This document shows, piece after piece, positions 8,091-15,216 of a stretch of 23,181 nucleotides of DNA. Both the position numbers and the translations under genes were made by a program. Origin of the DNA: a virus; IMG/VR virus record IMGVR_UViG_3300009285_000971, positions 1 through 23,181 of that record. The stretch is one strand, 5' to 3'. Under the pieces are notes generated by a model. It had not been told where the DNA came from and did no database searches. It saw only the letters and a program-made list of their open reading frames with translations. Every line of letters starts with the position of its first letter. Within the stretch, counting starts at the first letter, position 1.

Positions 8091-8558
8091 TTATTTTTTA
8101 TGTGGACATTTGCCATAAAAACCTTTTGCCATATTACAATTATGGCAAAGAATTTGAAATCCATCAGGGAATCCTTCTCTAATAATCCATCTATATAACC
8201 CCGACCCTTTCTTTTGTGGGTCAGTGAGTCGTTCTTGCCTACCACCTCCGTTTATATGATCTATACAAAGGAATTCATAGGTAATTTCTCCGCAACAATT
8301 ACAACTCATTGTTCCATTCGAATAGTATTTGAAAACCGCAAGACGGCATTTTAATCTCCATTTCTTCATTGTTTCGTTTGACTTTATACGAACATAGTCC
8401 TTATTTTTGTTTCGCCATTTTTTATGTTCCGTTTTCCTATATTCAATATTTTTTTCTCGCCATAAAGTATCTCTACAAGTTGTTGAACAAAAAATTTGAT
8501 GAGGATGTCTAAAACTCGTCTTAAATTTTTTAGTACATTTCTTACAATTTTTCACCAT
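8091..8558 (-). CDS. Free-standing HNH endonuclease with N-terminal zinc ribbon
   Basis: A 155-residue HNH (His-Me finger) nuclease of the type common in phages. N-terminal zinc-binding cysteines are C5, C8, C24 and C28 (CKKC and CSTTC). A lysine/arginine-rich linker of about 50 residues follows. The nuclease core has CNCCG at 86-90, the catalytic FLCIDHINGGG at 96-106 (D100, H101), YRWIIREGFPDGFQ, then LCHNCNMAKG at 137-146. This is the IDHINGGG...LC.NCN.AKG subfamily, different from the NUMOD3 enzymes elsewhere in the window. The ATG lies inside the end of the upstream appendage gene (overlap of seven bases). It interrupts the structural module and is probably a mobile homing gene. Confidence 0.88.
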   Translation of the reverse strand: MVKNCKKCTKKFKTSFRHPHQIFCSTTCRDTLWREKNIEYRKTEHKKWRNKNKDYVRIKSNETMKKWRLKCRLAVFKYYSNGTMSCNCCGEITYEFLCIDHINGGGRQERLTDPQKKGSGLYRWIIREGFPDGFQILCHNCNMAKGFYGKCPHKK

Positions 8559-9811
8559 GTGTTCGTAATTAAAAGCGAAGTAGCAGATGTTGAAATGCCA
8601 GCCTTTCTTGTAACTGTTCCTACACTTGTTGCTATGGCACCAAACGTATTAGAAAGATAGTATTGAGTTCCTACTGTGAGTCCCGTAAACCCAGAGACCT
8701 CTGAATCGAGCATTACTATTCCCGTATCTAATCCCGCAACCGCGACCTTCATAAATCCTATAAAAGCATTTGATTCGTCTGTTGTACGAGCGGAGGCATT
8801 GTAAATACGTCCTGCGACTGTGGTAGTAAGGAGTTCAAATTCTAAGCGACCACTTGCAGTTTCAGATGACCATCCATTAGTAGAATCCCATCCAACTATA
8901 CCTCCGCCACTATAACTAACATTATCATCAGAACGAACTCGATAAGCGTTTGTATTGTCTAATGTCCCTGTTCGTTCTAAAACAATAAAGTATTTTGTGT
9001 TTGCCGTGATATTTACTTCTGAATCAAGAGTAAAAGTATATTCGACATAACCTGTTGTGATGGACGAACCCGCAAGTGTCGCAGAACCAAGAAACGTCCC
9101 ATCAGGAGCTCCTGCGGAATTCGACTGAATACCGACTTTAATACTATCTGTAGGCGTTCCAACTTTTTTTAGAAACACTTTTATTTTAGAAGTTCGAAAT
9201 CCAAAAGTTTCTTGAATCGCCTGTCCTTTTTTCGTTCCTTGTGTTGTTGGAGGTGGTGCTGTAGCGCCAACTGCTTGGTCACCGGGTGCCCCCGTACTAT
9301 TTACATCACGTTTTGAAAGGTCCGCCGCGGCATCCTCTAAAAATACTGCCGCGTTTATCGCGATTGATTCCCCTGCGGTATACGTTTTTTCCGAAGGCGC
9401 ACGAATAGCGATATTTGCCTGTGTACCGGAAATAGTAACCTGTTGGAATTTTGCAATGCCCGTCTTTAATACATACGCAGGTGCGTTATCGGGATTTGAA
9501 ACAAAATTGGCAGGAGTAGACCCCCAAAAAGTATCCCCGTCCGTCTCCACATGAAACGAATTTGCGGTTGTGGTGTCGGGGATGTCAAGAGAATCAACCG
9601 ATATGGCGAAGTTAAATTCTCCAGTAGTGGGAGTGAGTTTCCAGCCGGTAGAAGCAGAAACATAATTTGCCGATTGTAAGTATCCTTGTTGTATCTGAAT
9701 AGGTTCAGTAGAATTTCTCATTGTTAATTTAACAATACTAGAAACAACATCCTCAGTAGGAACTTCTGATTCAGGCAAAGTATACAATTTTAGTTCTTTT
9801 GATTCTGCCAT
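8552..9811 (-). CDS. Tail appendage / fibre protein with carbohydrate-binding-like beta domain
   Basis: A 419-residue structural protein. I start it at the ATG at 9811, one base after the TAG of the preceding gene (TAGtATG); an upstream in-frame TTG at 9841 would add ten residues. Residues 54-98 (GWKLTPTTGEFNFAISVDSL and onward) resemble the short GW.I...GEF repeats of phage appendage proteins. Residues about 196-330 look like a beta-sandwich (FGFRTSKIKVFLKKVGTPTD, Y..GGIVGWDS..GW), comparable to carbohydrate-binding modules. Residues 345-419 (SGFTGLTVGTQYYLSNTFGA region) form a domain seen at the ends of tail fibres. A receptor-binding or baseplate-like role is inferred; no enzyme motif is visible. 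Confidence 0.65.
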   Translation of the reverse strand: MAESKELKLYTLPESEVPTEDVVSSIVKLTMRNSTEPIQIQQGYLQSANYVSASTGWKLTPTTGEFNFAISVDSLDIPDTTTANSFHVETDGDTFWGSTPANFVSNPDNAPAYVLKTGIAKFQQVTISGTQANIAIRAPSEKTYTAGESIAINAAVFLEDAAADLSKRDVNSTGAPGDQAVGATAPPPTTQGTKKGQAIQETFGFRTSKIKVFLKKVGTPTDSIKVGIQSNSAGAPDGTFLGSATLAGSSITTGYVEYTFTLDSEVNITANTKYFIVLERTGTLDNTNAYRVRSDDNVSYSGGGIVGWDSTNGWSSETASGRLEFELLTTTVAGRIYNASARTTDESNAFIGFMKVAVAGLDTGIVMLDSEVSGFTGLTVGTQYYLSNTFGAIATSVGTVTRKAGISTSATSLLITNTW

Positions 9812-9812
9812 A

Positions 9813-10187
9813 CTATGTTGATTCGTCCTCCCAAAGTTCAACAGTAAATATAATTGGGAGTGCTACTGGTAAAGGATTTGTGGATGTCCACGCAAGTTCT
9901 AACATAAAGTTATTCTGTCCAAGACAATTTTTTAGTTCTGTTCCTTTGTAAATCACTTTTCGTTTTGAAGGATAGTTCGTATTATTGATAACTGTTAAAG
10001 CTACATTCGAAGATAAATCATCAAGATAGATTTTCGGTGTTATAATTGTATTTGCGGCAACTGCTCCCGCAAAAGGAATTGAAACTTTAGTAATACTAAA
10101 TTTCTGCCCGATATTAAAGTTCCAACGCATATATGATACGAGAGTTCCTGTTGTGCTATATTGGTCAATTCCATAGGTAGTTGGCAT
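9813..10187 (-). CDS. Small beta-rich structural protein coupled to the propeller gene
   Basis: A 124-residue protein beginning MPTTYGIDQYSTTG and continuing as alternating beta-like segments (FNIGQKFSITKVSIPFAGAV, ITPKIYLDD, FMLELAWTSTNPLPVALPII). I choose the ATG at 10187 because it comes one base after the TGA of the preceding gene (TGAaATG), the arrangement for stop-start reinitiation. A start at 10247 is also open but would overlap the propeller gene by 59 bases and add an unconvincing N-terminus. The content reads like a C-terminal domain of the preceding protein now encoded separately. Stable one-to-one production with the propeller protein would follow from the coupling. No named family. 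Confidence 0.7.
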   Translation of the reverse strand: MPTTYGIDQYSTTGTLVSYMRWNFNIGQKFSITKVSIPFAGAVAANTIITPKIYLDDLSSNVALTVINNTNYPSKRKVIYKGTELKNCLGQNNFMLELAWTSTNPLPVALPIIFTVELWEDEST

Positions 10188-10188
10188 T

Positions 10189-11400
10189 TCATTGTGAAAC
10201 CCACGCCGGAATAAGACGGGGCGCGATATTACTCGCTTGTAAAACATACTTCAAAGCACTTACCGTTGGCGAAGTACCAGTAGATGTTGTTTTCATTACA
10301 TTATGAAGACCTGCTGGAATCCGAGAATCTTTTGAACCCCATGCCCACACGCAACCTGCAACAGCTGGATTTGTTGTAAATCCTCCCCAGACGATTCTAC
10401 TTCCTAAAGCGTCTACAGCTCCAGCAAAAGGTGGTAAACCTTCCTCTTGGAACACAATCTCCGAAACCGACTCACCACCGATATATTTCAATAATCGAAC
10501 TCCATTTTGAGCGTTCCCTGTCCAAACATAAATTGCACCATTTACATTCAAACATGCTGTTGCAAGAGGATCAGTAAAAAATATCGGTCCAAGGTAGAAT
10601 GAAACTGTATCTGTCGGGTCCCATAAAACGAATGCTGATTTCCCTTGATTAACTGTAGTATCAACAGTATAAATTCCCGTAATAAACAAACTCTTTGAAA
10701 AACTTTCGATTGATGTCGGATAGAATCCAAACGGCAAATCAAGTGCATTATAAGCAGATACCACCGTAGTTCCGTTAGTATCACCTTCGTCTGTTACCTT
10801 TTTCGTATTGATTCTGTGAACTAACCCTTGACCATTGATAAAATCTAAGAAGTAGAGCGAGTTATCGCCGTGAACATGAGCAACATGATTTGGCATTGAA
10901 ACCGAACGCAACGTTGGGTATGTGGTGTTAGTAAGAGCTGTTTGAGTACCAAGTGTTGCACCTTTCCACGCGTTATCCACAAGCGTGGGAGAATTATTCA
11001 ATGGTCCATAACGTGAAACGTCATCAGTTGAAGCACCTGTCCCAAAAATGTAAATATAATTATTGTAGTACTCTGCCCATGTTGCTGTACCTCCAGCAAC
11101 TGTTCCAATAAGGGTCTCTGACGCTAAAGATGAATTATAAGAAATGAGTCGTCCATTTGATAACACAACGTATGTTAAGGTATTTTTAGGATTATTTAGT
11201 ATCCGCACCACTTGTGAGGTTACATTTGCTCCAGAAAAGACAGCTGACCCCACAGGTACACAAAATCCTGATGTTCGAGTATCAGTTGAAAGTATGGGCA
11301 AATCGGGATCAACGGCAGTTGACGCATTAAAAGTTCCCTCAGTCCCAAAATACTGGCTTGCCGACCACCCTTTGAAAATTTGATTGATAGGAAGTTTCAT
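10189..11400 (-). CDS. Beta-propeller-like tail/neck protein (P22 gp10-like by position)
   Basis: A 403-residue protein with repeated beta-strand pairs suggesting a propeller: YVVLSNGRLISYNSS, YNNYIYIFGTG, GDNSLYFLDFI, KSLFITGIYT, VNGAIYVWTG, GSRIVWGGF, each a strand with a W/Y/F and Gly turn. The C-terminus carries GSKDSRIPAGLHNVMK and ALKYVLQASNIAPRLIPAW. In P22 the gene after the gp4 adaptor encodes gp10, a propeller that plugs the tail hub; here the order is the same, so a hub or neck role is plausible. It overlaps the adaptor gene by ATGA. The gp10 comparison rests on gene order and inferred fold, not recognised sequence identity. Confidence 0.6.
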   Translation of the reverse strand: MKLPINQIFKGWSASQYFGTEGTFNASTAVDPDLPILSTDTRTSGFCVPVGSAVFSGANVTSQVVRILNNPKNTLTYVVLSNGRLISYNSSLASETLIGTVAGGTATWAEYYNNYIYIFGTGASTDDVSRYGPLNNSPTLVDNAWKGATLGTQTALTNTTYPTLRSVSMPNHVAHVHGDNSLYFLDFINGQGLVHRINTKKVTDEGDTNGTTVVSAYNALDLPFGFYPTSIESFSKSLFITGIYTVDTTVNQGKSAFVLWDPTDTVSFYLGPIFFTDPLATACLNVNGAIYVWTGNAQNGVRLLKYIGGESVSEIVFQEEGLPPFAGAVDALGSRIVWGGFTTNPAVAGCVWAWGSKDSRIPAGLHNVMKTTSTGTSPTVSALKYVLQASNIAPRLIPAWVSQ

Positions 11401-12539
11401 AACTCTACAAAAAGATTAGGATTTGAAATCTCTTCTTCTTCTCCCGGATCTAACACAGCATTTCCTTTACTTCCGTGGTCTCTTTTCATTTGTTCGTACC
11501 CTTCTTTGAACATTTTGTCATATAATTGTGCTTTAGAAGAATTTGGTTCAACTGACGTAAAGTAAATTTTGAGTGCCTCAAACACTGGTAACTGATTATG
11601 GGGTTCAGGAATCAATGAAACTTCTCCTATAATGTATGCCGCCGCGGCTCCAGTTGTTAAAGATGTTCCATTATAAGTTCTACGTAAAATAAGAGTTGTT
11701 GAGGAAGTTACAGCGTCAATTTCATACCAATATCCATCACCTGATGAAGCCGCAGTATTTGAATGAGTCACTCGTAACCATCGTCCTGCCATAGGAGTTG
11801 TCCATGCAGGTGTTCCTGAACCAGTTACTGATGTGGAACTATTTGTGATTATATCTATATTTCCTGTAGTATAATCCGCTATTGACAAATCTCTTGCTAT
11901 TCGTCGCGCATTGATACTAACCACATTGCTAGTTGATGGCCGTGGCAATATCTCAATCGCGTCATCATAGACAAAATAATGTGTAGGAATGTCTGAAGAC
12001 CTTTGAACCTCGTTCAATCTATCCCACTGTGTTCGAGACGAAATCTCTTTAGGTACATATCGGTAACTTCCTGCTGTTATGTAGATACTCTGCGGTTTAT
12101 AAGTATAGACAGGAAGCATGTACCGTTGAGTCAAGACCGTATGCGTTCCTGATTGACTTCCTGAAGTATTAACTGCTGTTCCACCAATTGTGGTTGACAC
12201 TTGAAATGCATTAGCTGTCAAACCTGCCACAATAACATAATACGTAGTTCCCGCCGTAAGACCTGTTGGAAGAACACCTGTTGTCGAGAAATACACTGCC
12301 GTATCAATACTGAATTTATGTGCCGTTAAGGTGAAAACTGCTGGCGAGGCAATTGTTACAGTAACCGTACTTGCTACTGAGGAAAGATTATACTGTTTCC
12401 ACAAAAACGGCCAATCACGAGATGAGATGATTCGTTTTTCTGAATCGTTCATAAGGGAATCCAACAATGTAAGAGTTGCTGACGCAGAGTTATTGCATAG
12501 ATTTCCTGCTAAGTTCCTACGGCCAGTATAAGTAAGCAT
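11397..12539 (-). CDS. Head-tail adaptor / tail accessory protein (P22 gp4-like) with two inserted beta domains
   Basis: A 380-residue protein. The core is split: residues 1-58 (LDSLMNDSEKRIISSRDWPFLW), 138-225 (YMLPVYTYKPQSIYITAGSYR, then PTHYFVYDDAIEILPRP) and 304-345 (GEVSLIPEPHNQLPVFEALK) match the pattern of phage adaptor proteins that join portal to tail. Between them sit two beta modules: residues 60-137 (STTGVLPTGLTAGTTYYVIV, then NAFQVST), the small domain databases call E1_FCCH-like, and residues 226-303 (SVTGSGTPAW..PMAGRWLRV...WYEIDAV), another common phage beta module. These are probably surface decorations. It is followed by the propeller gene, as in P22 (gp4 then gp10). The adaptor role is inferred from pattern and order. 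Confidence 0.65.
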   Translation of the reverse strand: MLTYTGRRNLAGNLCNNSASATLTLLDSLMNDSEKRIISSRDWPFLWKQYNLSSVASTVTVTIASPAVFTLTAHKFSIDTAVYFSTTGVLPTGLTAGTTYYVIVAGLTANAFQVSTTIGGTAVNTSGSQSGTHTVLTQRYMLPVYTYKPQSIYITAGSYRYVPKEISSRTQWDRLNEVQRSSDIPTHYFVYDDAIEILPRPSTSNVVSINARRIARDLSIADYTTGNIDIITNSSTSVTGSGTPAWTTPMAGRWLRVTHSNTAASSGDGYWYEIDAVTSSTTLILRRTYNGTSLTTGAAAAYIIGEVSLIPEPHNQLPVFEALKIYFTSVEPNSSKAQLYDKMFKEGYEQMKRDHGSKGNAVLDPGEEEEISNPNLFVEL

Positions 12540-12542
12540 AAA

Positions 12543-13055
12543 CTATTTTTTTCTTGGATTATTCTCTCTGAATAAACTCCAACCCACTTTTTTATGACAT
12601 TCCTTACACAAAGTACGACCATTGTCTATAGCGAAACGAAGTTCTGGAAACAAAGAAAAAGGTTTTATATGGTCAGCTTCAAGTTTGCTTCCATGTTTTT
12701 TACCCCCAAAAATACAATGATAGTTGTCTCTTTCAAAAACTGATTTTCTCCAAAGTTTGTATTCTAACGATTCTCTAATCATACTGTTTCTTGACGTGAC
12801 TCCTCCTTTCCAAGCCCAATGTTTTTCACCATATATTGAAGATTTTTTTCCTTTATTCCCCGGAATCATCCCTTTATGTACATCACTAAGTTTTTTTCTT
12901 ATCTCAAAAGAACGTTTTTTTCCTATATTTGCTATTCTAATTTTCTCTATAGTTTCTTTTGATAAAGGTTTTTGTTTCCCTTTCCAAAATCGAGCATGAT
13001 TTTTTCTGATTTTTGCTTTTATGTACTCTGAAAGTTTTTCTCCTTTTTGTGCCAT
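12543..13055 (-). CDS. Free-standing HNH endonuclease with NUMOD3 motifs
   Basis: A 170-residue protein counted from the ATG at 13055; an in-frame TTG at 13073 would add six residues but overlaps the upstream gene. Residues 30-70 hold NUMOD3-like helices (LSKETIEKIRIANIGKK, FEIRKKLSDVHKGMIPGNKG), followed by WAWKGGVTSRNSMIRESLEY and the nuclease core: C114, then ADHIKPF with D128-H129, and NGRTLCKECHKK with C150, C153 and H154. The second cysteine of the first zinc knuckle, expected at 117, is glycine (CIFGG), so zinc binding may be altered or the enzyme weakened. It shares the linker and NGRTLCK.CHKK core with the enzyme at 3843-4688, so the two are related. Inserted between the coiled-coil gene and the adaptor gene with gaps of only 7 and 3 bases. 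Confidence 0.87.
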   Translation of the reverse strand: MAQKGEKLSEYIKAKIRKNHARFWKGKQKPLSKETIEKIRIANIGKKRSFEIRKKLSDVHKGMIPGNKGKKSSIYGEKHWAWKGGVTSRNSMIRESLEYKLWRKSVFERDNYHCIFGGKKHGSKLEADHIKPFSLFPELRFAIDNGRTLCKECHKKVGWSLFRENNPRKK

Positions 13056-13062
13056 ACTAGAA

Positions 13063-13464
13063 TTATAGACCAATCTGTTTACTCTTCCAACGCTCCTCTA
13101 AGTCTAAGACAAATGTTTCTCGCAATTTCAATTTCTTTTCCTTTTCAGTAAGTTCATAGAAGTACTCATCGAGTTTATCTTGTTTTGCTATAAGTCCATA
13201 GTATATTTCTTTTTTTTGCTCAATTTGTTTCTCAATACTTACTAGTTCTGTCAACAATCCCGATTTCTTATCGGTTATATCTTTAGAAAACTGTTCAAAT
13301 TCTTTCAATTTCTTTAACTTTTCTGGGTCATAATTTTCTCGGACATTATTGAGTTTCTGAGTAATTTCTCGCCAAAATCTACGCAATCGAACATTAGTAT
13401 CTACTAATTCGTCATTCTGCTTTTTCAAACTCGACTCGGCTTCTTTTTGAGAAAGAAGTTTCAC
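13063..13464 (-). CDS. Coiled-coil protein, 133 residues
   Basis: A highly charged, almost entirely helical protein with heptad-like Leu/Ile spacing from about residue 5 to 125 (KLKKLKEFEQFSKDITDKK, LVSIEKQIEQKKEIYYGLI, ELTEKEKKLKLRETFVLDLE). No membrane segment or enzyme motif is visible. The start is GTG at 13464, adjoining the TAA of the preceding gene (TAAGTG); no internal methionine offers an alternative. Its place between capsid-completion genes and the tail adaptor suggests a minor structural or assembly protein, but no function can be named. Confidence 0.75.
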   Translation of the reverse strand: MKLLSQKEAESSLKKQNDELVDTNVRLRRFWREITQKLNNVRENYDPEKLKKLKEFEQFSKDITDKKSGLLTELVSIEKQIEQKKEIYYGLIAKQDKLDEYFYELTEKEKKLKLRETFVLDLEERWKSKQIGL

Positions 13465-14049
13465 TTAATTCGTATTTCGTTTAGGAATTATATCTGCCCA
13501 ATATGATCCATTTCCTCCAACAACAGAAAAACTAACCCGAACATAGTTTCCTATGCCTTCAGGAAGAATAATCATCTTTGTTGAAGTTCCTACTTTTCCA
13601 GGATTCCAACGATGAATAGGAGTTGACGAAGAGTGTTCAACAAATGCACTTGGAACTGTGAACCCAAGAATAGTTGTTGAGGCAATGTCTTCTCCAAAGA
13701 AGTCAACATTATCTAACGAATATTCAACAGACCAGTTAAGAGTCGCACCTACAGTTGTAGGAGCAAACTGAAGATACATATAGTTTTTATCAGAACTTCC
13801 AACATACTCGGTCTGTGTTGAAGATGCATTTCCTATCCAAATACGCGAATATGATGTAGTAGCGTTATTTGTTACGTTTTGGAAAGGAAGAGTACTAGTA
13901 GCTACTCCGGTTGCCTTCCCAGGATCAGTTCCGTCAGTAGTAAAAGCAGTTGTAGCTTGTGCTGTTGGAATATCTCTCGTAGTCGTTACACCAACAAGGA
14001 TTAAAGCACTAAAGAGCAAACAATATAGTAATTTTTCTAGTCGTGACAT
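13465..14049 (-). CDS. Exported structural-type protein with signal peptide
   Basis: A 194-residue protein. Residues 1-32 look like a signal peptide: MSRLEKLLYCLLFSALILVG, then a small-residue cleavage site near AQA-TTA. The mature part is rich in Ser/Thr with beta-strand patterns (YSRIWIGNASSTQTEYVG, MYLQFAPTTVGATLNWSVEY) and ends with VGGNGSYWADIIPKRNTN. The middle (NWSVEYSLDNVDFFGEDIAS) resembles bacterial surface or phage appendage domains, and the SST style matches Parcubacteria-like proteins. ATG lies one base after the TAG of the preceding gene (TAGtATG). Export is unusual for a virion part; a host-surface or envelope-attached role is possible. Confidence 0.7.
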   Translation of the reverse strand: MSRLEKLLYCLLFSALILVGVTTTRDIPTAQATTAFTTDGTDPGKATGVATSTLPFQNVTNNATTSYSRIWIGNASSTQTEYVGSSDKNYMYLQFAPTTVGATLNWSVEYSLDNVDFFGEDIASTTILGFTVPSAFVEHSSSTPIHRWNPGKVGTSTKMIILPEGIGNYVRVSFSVVGGNGSYWADIIPKRNTN

Positions 14050-14050
14050 A

Positions 14051-14386
14051 CTATTTACTTTTATTTACTTTTTTCTCGACCTTCAAATCTTCAAACTCTT
14101 TTTCGACTTTTTTTCCTTTTGTAGTTACTTTAGCTTCAACTGGTAACGAGACAACAGGAACTTCCTCTTCTAGAAAACACTTATTCTCTAACTTAGCGCG
14201 TTCTAATCTATTTGAAGTAACTAACCGAGCCAAGTCCATTTCTCTATCTACGAGATGTTTACAGAAGTGATCTGCTTTGTAATCCTCTAGCATAATCGAT
14301 TCTCCCGCCTTGAAGGTATAGGGAACTCCACCATATCCATGAATGAATTCTCTATCGGTGAAGTTAATAAATTTCTTTGCTTGCAT
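14051..14386 (-). CDS. Small conserved-type phage protein, 111 residues
   Basis: Residues 1-65 are compact: NFTDREFIHGYGGVPYTFKA, then GESIMLEDYKADHFCKHLVD and REMDLARL. This DREF...GVPYTFK.GES...EDY.A.HF.KHL.DRE pattern is one I associate with small proteins found next to phage capsid genes. Residues 80-111 are a Lys/Glu-rich, probably disordered tail. It is the fourth gene with a TTAWMAACTAA leader element and lies just downstream of the large stem-loop. A head-completion or capsid-associated role is plausible, but no function is established. Confidence 0.68.
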   Translation of the reverse strand: MQAKKFINFTDREFIHGYGGVPYTFKAGESIMLEDYKADHFCKHLVDREMDLARLVTSNRLERAKLENKCFLEEEVPVVSLPVEAKVTTKGKKVEKEFEDLKVEKKVNKSK

Positions 14387-14393
14387 AATGATT

Positions 14394-14406
14394 ATTAGTT
14401 GTTAAT
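14394..14406 (-). promoter_or_regulatory. TTAWMAACTAA palindromic leader element, copy 4
   Basis: Minus-strand ATTAACAACTAAT ends eight bases before the ATG at 14386. ATTA and TAAT arms flank a five-base centre, ACAAC. The start has no Shine-Dalgarno sequence. Confidence 0.5.
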
Positions 14407-14460
14407 TTTGACCCCATCTCTGTCTTGTACAAGCAAGACAGAGTGGGGTCACAAAGTTAA
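14402..14460 (-). other. Strong stem-loop at the 3' end of the decoration gene
   Basis: Arms 14410-14427 and 14434-14450 pair over 17 bases (gacccca + ctctgtcttg against caagacagag + tggggtc) with one bulged base at 14417 and a six-base loop. With two more bulges the stem extends outward through TTT/AAA and TTAA/TTAA to 14402 and 14460, so it includes the TAA stop of the gene at 14457. Neither strand has a T-tract after the stem, so it is not a standard intrinsic terminator. An mRNA 3'-end stabiliser, RNase III site or partial terminator between capsid and later genes is more likely. Confidence 0.75.
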
Positions 14461-15191
14461 TCTATTCGAAGGTAAATAAGGGCGTACTCAGTCGTAATAC
14501 CGGTAGCCATATGTTCACCGCCAATGTTGGTAGCCGCAATTGCTGGCGCCATTGAACCAGACGTGCCGCCGGCTAGTGAACCAACGACTTTACCTGCCAC
14601 ACCCGTTCCCGTAAAGAGAACCGAGCAAGCACCTTTTGTCTGAAGCCATCCAAAACCGTCAGCGGCAATAACTCGGGGTGCAACACCAACAATAACTCCA
14701 GTAGGAGTACCCGGTTCAACAACAACTTCGTCGTAAGGATGTTTGACAATAATGAATTTTGAAGCCGTAGTAAGAGCTATAAGCAAAGGGTCTTCAAGTT
14801 CAATACTACCTAATGTTGCCGCTACAGTAGCGGTATTGCTTTTAATTCGATAGAGATACCCTTGGCCTGGGGTAACATTCACTGAAAGATATCCTTCAGC
14901 GAATTGATTTACCGCCCAAGTTGTAGAGGTTGAGGTTACAACTGTTGTACCTCCAATCGCTACCGCCGTATTAACTCCTAACCCGCCAGTTGGCTGATCA
15001 TTTGTTGCGTCAAGCGGAGCACTTTGATACACCTGCCCTGCGATAGTGGCAGTACCGCCGTTTTTGAAGTACCGGAACCCTCGTCCGTCTATTGTCTCAG
15101 CATACGTTCCCAAAGGAAGTTGCTGAGTTGTAGAGTCCTTTCGCAAATCCTGTCCAGTAACCTGTAGAGGACCCGCTAATTGAGTCTGCAT
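14457..15191 (-). CDS. Probable capsid decoration / head surface protein
   Basis: A 244-residue protein, mostly short beta-prone, Gly/Ala/Thr-rich stretches. The start, LPLGTYAETIDGRGFRYFKN, then GGTATIAGQVYQS, resembles phage proteins encoded right after the capsid gene. The C-terminal part includes VIVGVAPRVIAADGFGWLQT, then KGACSVLFTGTGVAGK and a final TTEYALIYLRID. No signal peptide, coiled coil or enzyme motif. A role as a decoration or capsid-stabilising protein is inferred from position one gene after the major capsid protein and from composition. It is noticeably GC-rich (about 58% in one sampled line) compared with neighbours. It carries its own leader element and ends at a strong stem-loop, suggesting high or separately controlled expression. 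Confidence 0.6.
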   Translation of the reverse strand: MQTQLAGPLQVTGQDLRKDSTTQQLPLGTYAETIDGRGFRYFKNGGTATIAGQVYQSAPLDATNDQPTGGLGVNTAVAIGGTTVVTSTSTTWAVNQFAEGYLSVNVTPGQGYLYRIKSNTATVAATLGSIELEDPLLIALTTASKFIIVKHPYDEVVVEPGTPTGVIVGVAPRVIAADGFGWLQTKGACSVLFTGTGVAGKVVGSLAGGTSGSMAPAIAATNIGGEHMATGITTEYALIYLRID

Positions 15192-15201
15192 AATTGTATT
15201 T

Positions 15202-15216
15202 AATTAGTTAATAATT
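15202..15216 (-). promoter_or_regulatory. TTAWMAACTAA palindromic leader element, copy 3
   Basis: Minus-strand AATTATTAACTAATT: five-base arms AATTA and TAATT around TTAAC. AACTAA ends 12 bases before the ATG at 15191, and no Shine-Dalgarno sequence is present. The 24-base gap holds little else. Confidence 0.5.

Noticed and set aside
10189-10247. Sequencing error or disrupted gene joining the propeller and small beta protein
   Set aside because: A clean TGAaATG stop-start junction explains the arrangement without an error. The fusion idea is kept only as a finding to test.
11397-12539. Ubiquitin-activating enzyme function, suggested by the E1_FCCH-like module
   Set aside because: The name is a fold label for a small beta domain; there is no E1 catalytic or adenylation motif.
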